From Bacteroidota bacterium (GTDB lineage Bacteria > Bacteroidota > Bacteroidia > Bacteroidales > VadinHA17), in NCBI GenBank assembly GCA_030628785.1, contig DAOVQI010000032.1, positions 1 to 14,197 of the forward strand: a stretch of DNA of 14,197 bases, read 5' to 3'. This document shows positions 1-7,501 of this stretch, in pieces. Below the pieces are notes generated by a model. That model saw nothing but the letters and a program-made list of their open reading frames with translations. It was not told where the DNA came from and did no database searches. The number at the start of each line of letters is the position of its first letter. Positions within the stretch are counted from its first letter, which is position 1. The translations under genes and the position numbers were made by a program.

Positions 1-62
1 ATTACTTTGCGAAGCTATGTTCTTTATTAAAATGCTGTCAGGTGTTTCCACCTTACAAAGTT

Positions 63-156
63 AACCCCGACAGGGTTGTGAACCATTTTGTGAACGGAAT
101 GTCTCACAAGCGGCATTGAGCTAATGCCTGAGGGAGCGAGTAACCCTGTCGGGGTT
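63..156. repeat. REP/MITE-like palindromic repeat, left copy
   Basis: A 94-bp unit bounded by perfect 15-bp terminal inverted repeats, AACCCCGACAGGGTT (63-77) and AACCCTGTCGGGGTT (142-156). It holds an internal hairpin, GGCATT (112-117) with AATGCC (123-128). A related copy lies at 12472-12627; the two share GGGTTGTGAACCATTTT after the left arm, AATGTCTCAC in the middle and GAGCGAGTAACCCTGTCGGGG at the right, the last being cut here to GAGCGAGTAACCCTGTCGG to stay brief. Such palindromic intergenic repeats are common in Bacteroidota and are thought to be mobilised in trans by Y1/REP-associated transposases; no transposase is present here. That class assignment is inference. Confidence 0.8.
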
Positions 157-453
157 TGAATAAACGATTATACTTTCGTTTCTTTTACAACAATGAAATG
201 ATGTAAATAAACTTCATTTAGCAATTGCTTTGTATCTATTCTTTGAACACCATCGGTGTTTGATTATTGTAGAAAGAATGAGACACAAAAGAAAACCGGT
301 CCAACTACTATCTTTCATTAATGATATATCGCTTCATGGACCGGAAGAGGAATTCCTTGGTCGAAGAATCTTGCGCTAAAAATCAGTCAAGTTTTACAGA
401 CAGGAAGAGGACAGATATCCTTTATCGATATTATTATTTTAGCAATAAAAAGA
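157..453. other. Noncoding intergenic stretch
   Basis: No convincing gene. It contains a small hairpin, AACACC (246-251), ATC, GGTGTT (255-260), without a following T-run, and two near-identical 13-mers 60 bp apart, GACCGGAAGAGGA (339-351) and GACAGGAAGAGGA (399-411). A 76-codon open frame on the + strand from 321 runs through the deacetylase terminator and into the deacetylase 3' end, so I do not consider it a gene. Confidence 0.6.
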
Positions 454-480
454 AACGACTCGGAGAGTCGTTCTACATTT
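440..480 (-). terminator. Rho-independent terminator after the deacetylase gene
   Basis: Perfect 8-bp stem AACGACTC (454-461) and GAGTCGTT (465-472) with a GGA loop. On the minus strand it is followed by TTTCTTTTTATT and lies 19 bp past the deacetylase stop. On the + strand it is followed, after a short gap, by TTTTTTTT (from 478), so it may work in both directions. Confidence 0.8.
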
Positions 481-490
481 TTTTTAATTT

Positions 491-1969
491 TCACCGGGCA
501 AAAGCCGGTTTTAATGTCCAAAGCTGCAATTTGGTCATTTCCACTAGGTGACCCATGTCGAGGTCTTCCCTGTGTACAGGCCATCCCTTGCAATCCTGTA
601 CTTTTTTAATGATGTTTTCTTCATTTTCAGCCGGATAAGCGGCAAATGAAAGCACTTGAATACTATCAGGTATTTCACCGGCATTGATAACTATATACAT
701 CTTACTGAAAAGAGCCAGTAGCGATCCGGCACCAATTTTCTTATCATTTACCGATAAAGCGTGAGGTAATCGATTATTGATTTTTACGTAATCATTGGCA
801 AGTCTTGCCAGCTCCAAAGCCTGAACTTTTGTGATTTTATCAACTTCGGGATTTTGAGAAGGTATTTCCGTTGGACCAAAAGGTCTTTCGATCCCTACTT
901 TTTTCGGCAATTGTCCATTTTCAAGATAGTTGGAAAGAGCGGATGACAAGGCAGTGAAAACTTCAGCCGGCGAATAGTAATCATCGATCACAATCGCCTT
1001 TTCTTCAACAATCCTCAGGGCGATCTTTTCCAGCTCTTCCTTATTGATCTCTACTTTTTGATAAGAAAACCGCTTCATCAGGTCCCTGTAAGTGGTGAGC
1101 TCGATGTCATCCCGGTTCTTTAGAAATTGTATCAGTCTCCTGAAATTTTTTCGCGCAATTTTCATTGATTCCAACGGGCGCAACTCAGGTGTTTCCCATT
1201 CGTCCGGGCCCGGATTGGCTCCTTTGTAATAATTGAAATCCCAGAATTGTATGCTCCGTACCTTACTTGGATGATTAGCAAAAAATGAAACCACCTCCAC
1301 GTTTTCAATAGCTTTGGGAATTCGATTGTTCAGGTCATCCAGCATAGGGTTAAAAAGATCATCGCGGTAATAGTTGTCATCAAAAAAACCGAAGTTGCCT
1401 TCTCCATGGAAGTTCAGGGTGTTGCAAAACCACACGGCATTATGTCCGGGCAAACTGATGGGTGAGTATACGTATCCGGCGCCCATCTGCGAAAGCGCTG
1501 ACACCAACTGGGGACCATAAGAGCCGCCGTGCCTGGCAAGTGCGACCGGTCTTTGACCAAATATCCGTTCCAGGTCATTAAATCCGGCTGTTTCATTAAG
1601 CAGCATCTTACTGGTCCCTTCCTCCCATGTTGCATACTCCAGGATTTCGGTAACGGTGGGATGGATGGATCCATAATTAGTGTGACTGCCAATGTCGTGT
1701 TTTGCCATGGCTTCGATCACGTCAGTCCGGCCTCGCTCCGCCATAGAACGGGCTTTTTCGCCAATGACAAAAAAAGAACCGGTTACGCCTTCCTCCGTCA
1801 TGGTTTCAGCCAGCCATTTTGGGATATCGTCCATACCCACAGATTCTGGTGACGTATAATCCTCAACATCAAAACAAATAATCATAAAGGTTTTATCTAT
1901 GGCTTTTTCTTTTTTATTAGTACAGGTTAAAAGCAGTAATATTAGTATTATAATTTTGCTCATCATCAT
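491..1969 (-). CDS. NodB-like polysaccharide deacetylase lipoprotein with element-derived N-terminus
   Basis: A 492-aa secreted protein, probably a lipoprotein (hydrophobic residues 5-14, then TC with Cys16; Thr at -1 of the lipobox is not ideal). It resembles the carbohydrate esterase 4 / NodB fold: FDVED (33-37) supplies the two motif-1 aspartates, SHTNYGSIHP has two histidines (96 and 103) at the motif-2 position but spaced wider than the classical HxxxH, and RHGGSYG (146-152) fits motif 3. The enzyme would remove acetyl groups from a cell-envelope or external polysaccharide; the substrate is unknown. The C-terminal ~110 residues, with ALELARLANDYVKINNRLP, resemble a small wall- or carbohydrate-binding repeat (weak call). 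The first 14 residues are encoded by the mobile element, not by the original gene, whose own start survives at 12416. The gene overlaps the recombinase 3' end by 53 bp and has no promoter of its own visible, so it is probably transcribed by read-through from the element. Confidence 0.75.
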   Translation of the reverse strand: MMMSKIIILILLLLTCTNKKEKAIDKTFMIICFDVEDYTSPESVGMDDIPKWLAETMTEEGVTGSFFVIGEKARSMAERGRTDVIEAMAKHDIGSHTNYGSIHPTVTEILEYATWEEGTSKMLLNETAGFNDLERIFGQRPVALARHGGSYGPQLVSALSQMGAGYVYSPISLPGHNAVWFCNTLNFHGEGNFGFFDDNYYRDDLFNPMLDDLNNRIPKAIENVEVVSFFANHPSKVRSIQFWDFNYYKGANPGPDEWETPELRPLESMKIARKNFRRLIQFLKNRDDIELTTYRDLMKRFSYQKVEINKEELEKIALRIVEEKAIVIDDYYSPAEVFTALSSALSNYLENGQLPKKVGIERPFGPTEIPSQNPEVDKITKVQALELARLANDYVKINNRLPHALSVNDKKIGAGSLLALFSKMYIVINAGEIPDSIQVLSFAAYPAENEENIIKKVQDCKGWPVHREDLDMGHLVEMTKLQLWTLKPAFAR

Positions 1970-3500
1970 TCAAAGTTTGGTAATCAATGTTATTGCCTTT
2001 CAAAGTCCGTAGTCCGGTTATCTTTCCGTACAGGAAATAATCAATTGTCTGATCCTTCCTTTTACCGATCTTGTTGATATAAATCCCATACGGTGCACCC
2101 GTCTGATCTTTACCATCAAACAGCCAATGCAACAATGCCCGTTTTTCATCAAACTTCATTTCTGTTAACCGTGCCTTACCACTAAAACGCTCTAATAACT
2201 GGCGTCGTATACCTTCCGCTTCTTTGCGTACCTTATTTACATCTGGCATAGTGCGTAATTTATCCCGGTTCGCTTCCAACCGTTCCGTCAGGTCTGCTTT
2301 TGCCTGGATTAATTCCTGTTCCTTCGCCCGGATGGTTTCTTTATTTAGTGTCCCGGACAGAGCCAAGTCAACGAGCTTATCGAGTTCCCGACTGATGGTT
2401 TTCAGTTTCTTCTCATCGGCCTTGATTTCGAGTTCTAAATTTAGTATTAATTTTTCATCTGGCAGGCTTTCAGAAATTGCTCGCTCAAAACTCGGAGCAT
2501 CCACAATGTTTTCAAATATTGTTTCAAACACTGCCCGTTCGATTTGTTGCAAATGAATAGAGGAAAAGTTTTTACATTTCTCGTGTTTACCACCAGCGTG
2601 AGTGTAGTATCTGTACTCAACTCCTTTTACCGTTTGTATCTGACCTCTTAGAGTGTTTCCACAATGTTCGCAACGAATAAACCCTGCTAAAACATATTTG
2701 TTTGGCAAGTCCCTGCGATTGTTTGTCCGGTTAAATTCCAGCCGGTCTTTTATCCTTTGTATGATTTTTTCCGGGAGTATTCTCGGTATCTTGTAAGTGA
2801 TAGGCTTTTCACCCTCGAAATTCACCGTCCATTGATCTCCACAACGTTCGGTTAGTGTCTTGATCAAGTTTGAGTAGCTCATCGGGGACGTTTCAGCTAT
2901 ATCAAACAGAGAACCACCGGCCAGGTATTCATCCGCTGCACGTTCAATTTGCTTGACGACATCAGGATCAAGTTCCCATTGCTTGGTTTCCTTGTTGAAT
3001 GTTCTACCATAAGGTAAATTACCACTTGTTGGAATGCCTCGCCGACCTTTTGCAATACGACCCTCTAACATTGTTTCAGTGATAATATCACGTTCCAGCT
3101 CAGCTACTAAAGCCAACACACCAAGCACAAACTTACCGTATTTAGTACTGAAGTCTATACCTTCGCTGATCGACCGCAGTTCGATACCAGCGTTTTTCAA
3201 CTGTTTCTGGTTATCAATCAATTCACCTGCATTACGACCAAAACGACTTAACCGATGAACAATAAGTAAACTAAACTTCCCGTCCTGACCATCAAATAAA
3301 CATTGTTGAAGTGCATGACGATCCTTTACACTACCACCGCTGATACCTTCGTCTGAGTAAATTTCAGTCAGTTTGTAGTCGTGTTGTTTAGCAAACTGTC
3401 GGATACTTTCGCGCTGAACATTCAGTGATTGCTTACCTTCGACCGTCTGTCCGGGTGTACTAACGCGGACGTATCCTGCTGCTCTAATTTTTGTTTTCAT
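1917..3500 (-). CDS. Large serine recombinase (integrase)
   Basis: A 527-aa large serine recombinase, the likely integrase/excisionase catalyst. The N-terminal resolvase domain (about 5-150) has the nucleophile in YVRVST (Ser14), the arginine motif HRLSRFGR (82-89) and the long E-helix region LVAELERDIITE. It is followed by a recombinase domain (about 160-265), a zinc ribbon (CEHC, Cys277/Cys280, with HEKC, Cys309) and a coiled coil (about 345-415), the usual order for phage- and transposon-type enzymes. Its start overlaps the preceding recombinase by 17 bp, implying translational coupling. The 3' end runs through the left att core: the last residues, NLY, and the stop come from the deacetylase gene. 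In the excised circle the frame would instead continue 17 codons (KQLNRSYNIDFRVREAV) to a stop in the right-end DNA, giving about 541 aa. Confidence 0.93.
   Translation of the reverse strand: MKTKIRAAGYVRVSTPGQTVEGKQSLNVQRESIRQFAKQHDYKLTEIYSDEGISGGSVKDRHALQQCLFDGQDGKFSLLIVHRLSRFGRNAGELIDNQKQLKNAGIELRSISEGIDFSTKYGKFVLGVLALVAELERDIITETMLEGRIAKGRRGIPTSGNLPYGRTFNKETKQWELDPDVVKQIERAADEYLAGGSLFDIAETSPMSYSNLIKTLTERCGDQWTVNFEGEKPITYKIPRILPEKIIQRIKDRLEFNRTNNRRDLPNKYVLAGFIRCEHCGNTLRGQIQTVKGVEYRYYTHAGGKHEKCKNFSSIHLQQIERAVFETIFENIVDAPSFERAISESLPDEKLILNLELEIKADEKKLKTISRELDKLVDLALSGTLNKETIRAKEQELIQAKADLTERLEANRDKLRTMPDVNKVRKEAEGIRRQLLERFSGKARLTEMKFDEKRALLHWLFDGKDQTGAPYGIYINKIGKRKDQTIDYFLYGKITGLRTLKGNNIDYQTLNDDEQNYNTNITAFNLY
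1927..1935. other. attL core (left element junction)
   Basis: TTAAAAGCA, identical to 12368-12376. Minus strand left of it continues the deacetylase (ACC TGT ACT); right of it is element DNA. The probable crossover dinucleotide is AA at 1929-1930, inferred from the centre of the dyad at the right junction. The core lies inside both the recombinase 3' end and the deacetylase signal-peptide codons. Confidence 0.85.
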
Positions 3501-4221
3501 GACTTGCAGTTTTAATTACGTTTTTAACTGTTTGTGGATACCACTGCTTACCTGTTTTCGTTACGATGTCGTTATCGTTCAACCAACGTGCAATCTTTGC
3601 CAGGTTCCAGCCAACACCGTTACGTCGGAGTATACGGTGAATGACCTGTTGTTCTGTTGGATTCTCCGTTAAATTACCCTCACCATTAGCGGTGTATCCG
3701 TACGGTACGATACCACCGAGCTTTTTGCCTTGTGATCTTCGATGTGAAAGTGCCATCCGTGTTCGCTCACTGATTTGATCCCTTTCAAATTCATTCAACA
3801 CTGCCATCATACGGAATACCATTTTACCGGCTGCCGTCGTCGTGTCGATACGCTCACTCAACGACACCAAGTCAGCCCCGGCCTTATTTAGCATGTCAGC
3901 AATTCGCAACGTATCACGTGTCGAGCGACTGAACCGGGATAGTGAATAAACAACCAGTGCAGCTTTACGCTCACGTACAAGTTGTAAGGCTTCGAGCAAG
4001 CCCGGACGATCTGCTTTTGATCCTGACATGCCCTGGTCGTGGAAGATGTTCAATAGTTCAGCATCGTTTGCCTCTGCCCATGCTCTAATTTTAGCCTCTT
4101 GAGCTGGCAAACTGATACCGTTTTCGACCTGACCGTTGGTAGATACTCTTACATAACCAACCGCAAGTATTTGTTTTTCAGTGCGTTTCATCATATTTAC
4201 CCCCTTTTTTAGTTGTTTCAT
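3484..4221 (-). CDS. Second, small serine recombinase (resolvase/invertase type)
   Basis: Up to 245 aa. Resolvase-type catalytic domain with YVRVST (nucleophile Ser27 from the first Met), YSLSRFSRS, and the E-helix NEFERDQISERTR; then a short C-terminal DNA-binding part with HTH-like KIARWLNDNDIVT. No zinc ribbon or coiled coil, so it is the short type. The second in-frame ATG at 4194 (residue 10) is preceded by AAGGGGG with 5 nt spacing, one of the few Shine-Dalgarno-like sequences here, so the true protein may start there (236 aa). All catalytic residues look intact. It lies directly upstream of, and overlaps, the large recombinase gene. It may resolve cointegrates or multimers, or act as a partner in integration as paired recombinases do in SCCmec (ccrA/ccrB); which one cannot be told from sequence. 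Confidence 0.9.
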   Translation of the reverse strand: MKQLKKGVNMMKRTEKQILAVGYVRVSTNGQVENGISLPAQEAKIRAWAEANDAELLNIFHDQGMSGSKADRPGLLEALQLVRERKAALVVYSLSRFSRSTRDTLRIADMLNKAGADLVSLSERIDTTTAAGKMVFRMMAVLNEFERDQISERTRMALSHRRSQGKKLGGIVPYGYTANGEGNLTENPTEQQVIHRILRRNGVGWNLAKIARWLNDNDIVTKTGKQWYPQTVKNVIKTASHENKN

Positions 4222-4244
4222 GACGTAAATATAATAAATATATT

Positions 4245-4305
4245 TAAAAGATAGAACTATCTTTTATAAAAATAACGATCTTTTATATAATTAATATCCT
4301 TTATA
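4245..4305. promoter_or_regulatory. Palindrome plus direct repeats upstream of the recombinase genes (operator or res site)
   Basis: Perfect 10-bp arms TAAAAGATAG (4245-4254) and CTATCTTTTA (4257-4266) around a central AA. The right arm is repeated in direct orientation: CTATCTTTTATA (4257), CGATCTTTTATA (4276) and ATATCCTTTATA (4294), at spacings of 19 and 18 bp. It lies in the 92-bp gap between the 326-aa gene and the small recombinase. A dyad with a 2-bp centre beside subsites is how resolvase res sites are built; a repressor operator is the alternative. Confidence 0.5.
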
Positions 4306-4313
4306 AATAACAG

Positions 4314-5294
4314 TTATTCATCCGCATACTCCCGCTCACCAAATGGATTGTCCTGTTCCCGTCCGCTAAACGGAATCCCTGTAACGCCGCTTTCATCAAC
4401 CGTCCGGCCACTTTGAATTGAACGACCAAGCAAATGCCGTCTGAGTTTCAATCCACCTTCACCACCTGGTATCTCGGTTGGTTTGATTTCTTTTATTGTC
4501 ATCGGAGTATCCTCTGGCTCCTGCTCCGACTCTATTTCTGTTTTATCCGAGTGTTTACTTGGTTGTACTGGACGATCTTCCTCTGGTTGGACATCTATAT
4601 CCTTATTAAATCGGGTTCGTTTAAACGGTTGTACTTCTTCTTCCTCTGGTAGTTTATCATCTGGTATTTTCCGCTTTACCCATTCACCATTTATCATTTC
4701 CTCATCTGGGAAATGAAAATCATAAGGAAAACAACTTCTTATTTTCTCCATGACAACCTCGAAAGTTCCATCCATTGACAGGAATTCATGATCCGGTTGA
4801 ATCATTTTTAAGTTCAGTTGCACATATATTGCCCTCTCAATCTCGTTCAAATTATCCAAATATTGCCCTATCTCCTCTTGTTGCTGTTCCTTAATTTCCT
4901 GTTCAATTACAGCACGGTTGTTTGCATGGTCATCTGCCTGTACCTGGTAGAATACACTTGCAAATTGTGCCATAGTTGAGTACAAACGAATCAGTGTATC
5001 GACTGCTTTTAATGTTAGGCCATGTTGCTTTTTATCCTTAAACTGGTCAATCATATTTTTAATATCTGCAATCAACCGGGCAAACTCACCCATCAAATCC
5101 ATCGACTGGATGGCATCCTGTTTCTTACAACTCTGAATTAACTGCCGGCTGATGTGACTTTGGCAGTGTTCGTACAGCGAATGGTAAGCAACACCATACT
5201 CTTTGGCTATTTTACTAATTGGAATTCCTTGCAAATATTTCTTTTCCATGTCTAACTTATTGTTAGAGCTACATATAAAACATTTTCTACCCAT
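4314..5294 (-). CDS. Zinc-binding HTH protein with acidic C-terminus
   Basis: 326 aa. The first 50 residues carry CFIC (Cys5, Cys8), then ISKIAKEYGVAYHSLYEH, a homeodomain-like helix-turn-helix, with His43 and His47 closing a CxxC...HxxxH pattern. This arrangement recurs in DNA-binding proteins of phages and mobile elements (family resemblance from memory, not searched). Residues 55-175 are helical. The C-terminal third (about 215-326) is rich in Glu, Asp and Pro and looks disordered. The gene lies between the AT-rich dyad region and the recombinase genes, so an origin- or site-binding protein, a recombination directionality factor or a terminase-small-subunit-like protein are all possible. 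No specific function is claimed. Confidence 0.7.
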   Translation of the reverse strand: MGRKCFICSSNNKLDMEKKYLQGIPISKIAKEYGVAYHSLYEHCQSHISRQLIQSCKKQDAIQSMDLMGEFARLIADIKNMIDQFKDKKQHGLTLKAVDTLIRLYSTMAQFASVFYQVQADDHANNRAVIEQEIKEQQQEEIGQYLDNLNEIERAIYVQLNLKMIQPDHEFLSMDGTFEVVMEKIRSCFPYDFHFPDEEMINGEWVKRKIPDDKLPEEEEVQPFKRTRFNKDIDVQPEEDRPVQPSKHSDKTEIESEQEPEDTPMTIKEIKPTEIPGGEGGLKLRRHLLGRSIQSGRTVDESGVTGIPFSGREQDNPFGEREYADE

Positions 5295-5695
5295 AACTTT
5301 TAACGTATTAAGATATTTGTATATTTAACTATTTACTTAATTATTTTAGTTTATATATGGCCAACACCCGGCCAATCCACCTTACCGGGATAATTCGAAC
5401 AATTCACTGGGCCGGGAACCTCGTTAACTAACTTAACGAAGTTAAACCCTGTAAACCGGATTCTTATCTTTTCGTATGGACTGACCAAGTTCGTACGAAT
5501 TGTTGACCAATTAGTTTTATAGTTTTTATAAGTTTTATAGCACTCATTTTTTACTGTTTTTCTTTGTAACATACCTTTTTTTTATATTGTTTATTAACGA
5601 GTTACAAGGGAAATCCTAATATAGTGGTATAGAATAAGAATATATAATAAATAAATAATAAATATATATATATAGAAAAAACCTTGAAATTAATT
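5295..5695. other. AT-rich, dyad-rich intergenic region; candidate replication origin
   Basis: A 401-bp gap in an otherwise closely packed gene array. It holds TGGCC (5358-5362) with GGCCA (5370-5374); TCGTTAA (5421-5427) with TTAACGA (5433-5439), 7-bp perfect arms and a 5-nt loop; the 10-bp palindrome TTCGTACGAA (5490-5499) flanked by direct TGACCAA repeats at 5482-5488 and 5504-5510; then a run of almost pure A/T from about 5511 to 5690. It sits just downstream of the polymerase gene. Dyads next to an easily melted tract suggest an origin or transfer site; promoter sequences for the 326-aa gene must also lie here. A 73-codon minus-strand frame (5351-5572) overlaps the dyads and is not called. 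Confidence 0.4.
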
Positions 5696-7012
5696 TCATA
5701 TTTTTGGATATTTCTTCATTCTACCTTGAGGGGCAAATCCTATCACTTCTTTTATTGTATTTACCATAATCGTTTTTACTTTATCCATATCTTTGCCTAC
5801 CATAATCGTGAAAGACCCAAAAGGCAATACACTATCATGTTTGGTAAGAAGTGGTAATTCTGGCAATTCCAGTTCAATATTTTTGGTCACTCTTTCCAAC
5901 ATGGTATAGGATTCTATTCTTTGTAGGAATATTGCCAGTTTATTATAATGATCTTTTTTTATTGTATCAAACAATCTTTGAACATTTGGAAATATTCGTT
6001 TAAACAACTTTGCAGCTGGGCTGTATTTATATGCATAGTTTTTACCAAAAAATACTACAAACAACTGTTGTTTCAAATCTTTTCTACCAGTAAAAGTAAT
6101 GTTATGCTCTTTAAATTTAGTCATCATAAAATCATAAAACTTACCAGTAGTTACCAGTAACGTATATCTTTTAACATCTTCACATTCAAATATATCCAAG
6201 GTTTTTACTAACATAGTAAGAGAATTGCCTAAAAACTTTCTCATTAAGTTTTCTATTTCCAGTGTAGGACGAAACAGGGCTACTACAAAAAATGGTTGAG
6301 CGTTACTAATATCCATTTCCCTCAAGGGCTGACCATCAATAGTCAGATGTTTCAACAATTCACCAGGCAAACTGGTATAGTTACTATCCAAGCGTCCGTT
6401 TGTTGCGTTGACTTTGAAATAAATTTCTCCTGATTCAATTTTTGATATTGCTGCATAAGAAAAAGTACGACGTCCTTCGGCATTATTATTATCCAAATTG
6501 TTATTATATTCCAGTTCAACTGTTTTTAATGCTCCTGCATAGTCCAATTCAACTTTACGAATTGACTTATTCAAATGAGGATATTTTTTACTATTACCCA
6601 AACGTATTTTATAATTGTTTTGTTCAATTCTACGAATTATTTTTCTATCTGAAATTGCCCGGTATTCTGTTTTACCTTCATCACATAATCGGTATAGCCG
6701 GGAGTTACGTCCTGCACTATAATTTATCCATTCAATAATTCCTTCTTTTCTCAGATAATTCAAATATTGATTAGCACAAGGCACTACATTCATCATATAT
6801 TCCATGTTGAGCAACGAGTATGCTCCGGGGTGTTTGTATTGTTTGTGAGATATTATCAAATGTACAAGGTACTGCATCCGGGATGTTGTGAATCCCGGTA
6901 TCGGAAGCGGGTTATGTTCAAGTCGTTTCATCATCGGAATTAAGTCAACTGCAATTATCTGGTTGTATCGTTTTTTTCGTTGCTTTCGTTTTTTAAATCT
7001 TGTACGTCTCAT
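5696..7012 (-). CDS. Candidate TV-Pol-type polymerase (family-A-like palm)
   Basis: 438 aa. Visible are a very basic N-terminus (residues 2-15), a winged-helix-like segment (about 40-110), then motifs that match a family-A/T7-RNAP-like palm: EMDISNAQP (motif A, Asp234, Gln239), a basic helix with RKDLKQQLFVVFFGKNY (about 310-326, comparable to the fingers helix with Arg/Lys and an aromatic-FG), and LLTKHDSVLP (motif C, His392-Asp393). Upstream GRLDSNYTSLP fits the Arg-containing segment before motif A. Established knowledge: TV-Pols are short palm-containing polymerases of mobile elements and some viruses, proposed to act as primase-polymerases. Assignment here rests on motifs read by eye. 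No 3'-5' exonuclease domain is seen. It would replicate the element, possibly from the gap downstream. Replication initiator of another type is the main alternative. Confidence 0.62.
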   Translation of the reverse strand: MRRTRFKKRKQRKKRYNQIIAVDLIPMMKRLEHNPLPIPGFTTSRMQYLVHLIISHKQYKHPGAYSLLNMEYMMNVVPCANQYLNYLRKEGIIEWINYSAGRNSRLYRLCDEGKTEYRAISDRKIIRRIEQNNYKIRLGNSKKYPHLNKSIRKVELDYAGALKTVELEYNNNLDNNNAEGRRTFSYAAISKIESGEIYFKVNATNGRLDSNYTSLPGELLKHLTIDGQPLREMDISNAQPFFVVALFRPTLEIENLMRKFLGNSLTMLVKTLDIFECEDVKRYTLLVTTGKFYDFMMTKFKEHNITFTGRKDLKQQLFVVFFGKNYAYKYSPAAKLFKRIFPNVQRLFDTIKKDHYNKLAIFLQRIESYTMLERVTKNIELELPELPLLTKHDSVLPFGSFTIMVGKDMDKVKTIMVNTIKEVIGFAPQGRMKKYPKI

Positions 7013-7052
7013 CCCTATTCATTTTTAATTATTCATCCCCCTAAAACAAGTC

Positions 7053-7104
7053 CAGGAAAACGACTGGAAGGGATGAACAAACCAGTCTCAGCGTTTGCAC
7101 GCTG
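7053..7104. other. Two hairpins between the polymerase gene and the 117-aa gene
   Basis: The 112-bp gap contains TCCAG/CTGGA arms near 7053-7070 and a better hairpin, CAGCGT (7089-7094), TTGC, ACGCTG (7099-7104), perfect 6-bp arms with a 4-nt loop. There is no T-run after it on the minus strand, so it is not a classical terminator; it could be an RNA-processing or translation-control element in the polymerase leader. Confidence 0.35.
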
Positions 7105-7124
7105 TTTCCCGGACTATTGTTTAT

Positions 7125-7478
7125 TTAAAATAATGACGGATGTTTTTTTCTTTCTTTTATTGTGGTTTTAGGTTTGTCCCTTTCTTCAATATGTCTTTTT
7201 CTTCTTTTAAGTTTTGCTATTAAAAGACTTTCTAAAGCCAGTGTTGGAAAATCTTTACGAACTTTCCAAATATCCATATCACCAGGTTCACTTGTAATTA
7301 TGTACCTGCTTTTTGATGTCGTTATTCCGTACCATGTATTATTTTTTGGGTCATATACATATGGTATGAATTTTTTATAACGTTCCCTAACAGGAGCCCA
7401 TAATAATATCCTTCCCAGATCAGATGATCTGTTTTTCATTATGTCATTAATTGTTTTCCAATCAAATTCTTCTTTCAT
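7125..7478 (-). CDS. Unknown basic protein, 117 aa
   Basis: Not recognised. It has a mixed alpha/beta core with VYDPKNNTWYGITTSKSRYIITSE (shown in part: NNTWYGITTSKSRYIIT) that looks like a small beta-sheet domain, and a strongly basic, probably disordered tail from about residue 88 (KLKRRKRHIEERDK). It starts 23 bp after the 60-aa gene and is co-directional with its neighbours, so it is likely part of the same operon. The basic tail suggests nucleic-acid contact; this is inference only. Confidence 0.6.
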   Translation of the reverse strand: MKEEFDWKTINDIMKNRSSDLGRILLWAPVRERYKKFIPYVYDPKNNTWYGITTSKSRYIITSEPGDMDIWKVRKDFPTLALESLLIAKLKRRKRHIEERDKPKTTIKERKKHPSLF

Positions 7479-7501
7479 AATTTCATGTATTTTTAAGTTA
7501 G

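Noticed and set aside
321..551. 76-codon + strand frame
   Set aside because: It crosses the deacetylase terminator and the deacetylase 3' end, has low-complexity charged content and no supporting start signal.
1529..1852. 107-codon + strand frame opposite the deacetylase gene
   Set aside because: Antisense shadow of the NodB-like coding region including its catalytic motifs.
4245..4305. CRISPR-like array
   Set aside because: Only three short degenerate repeats at 18-19 bp steps, no spacers of CRISPR length and no cas gene.
5351..5572. 73-codon minus-strand frame in the dyad-rich gap
   Set aside because: It coincides with overlapping inverted repeats and has no coupling to a neighbour; composition looks like noncoding DNA. 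It cannot be fully excluded.
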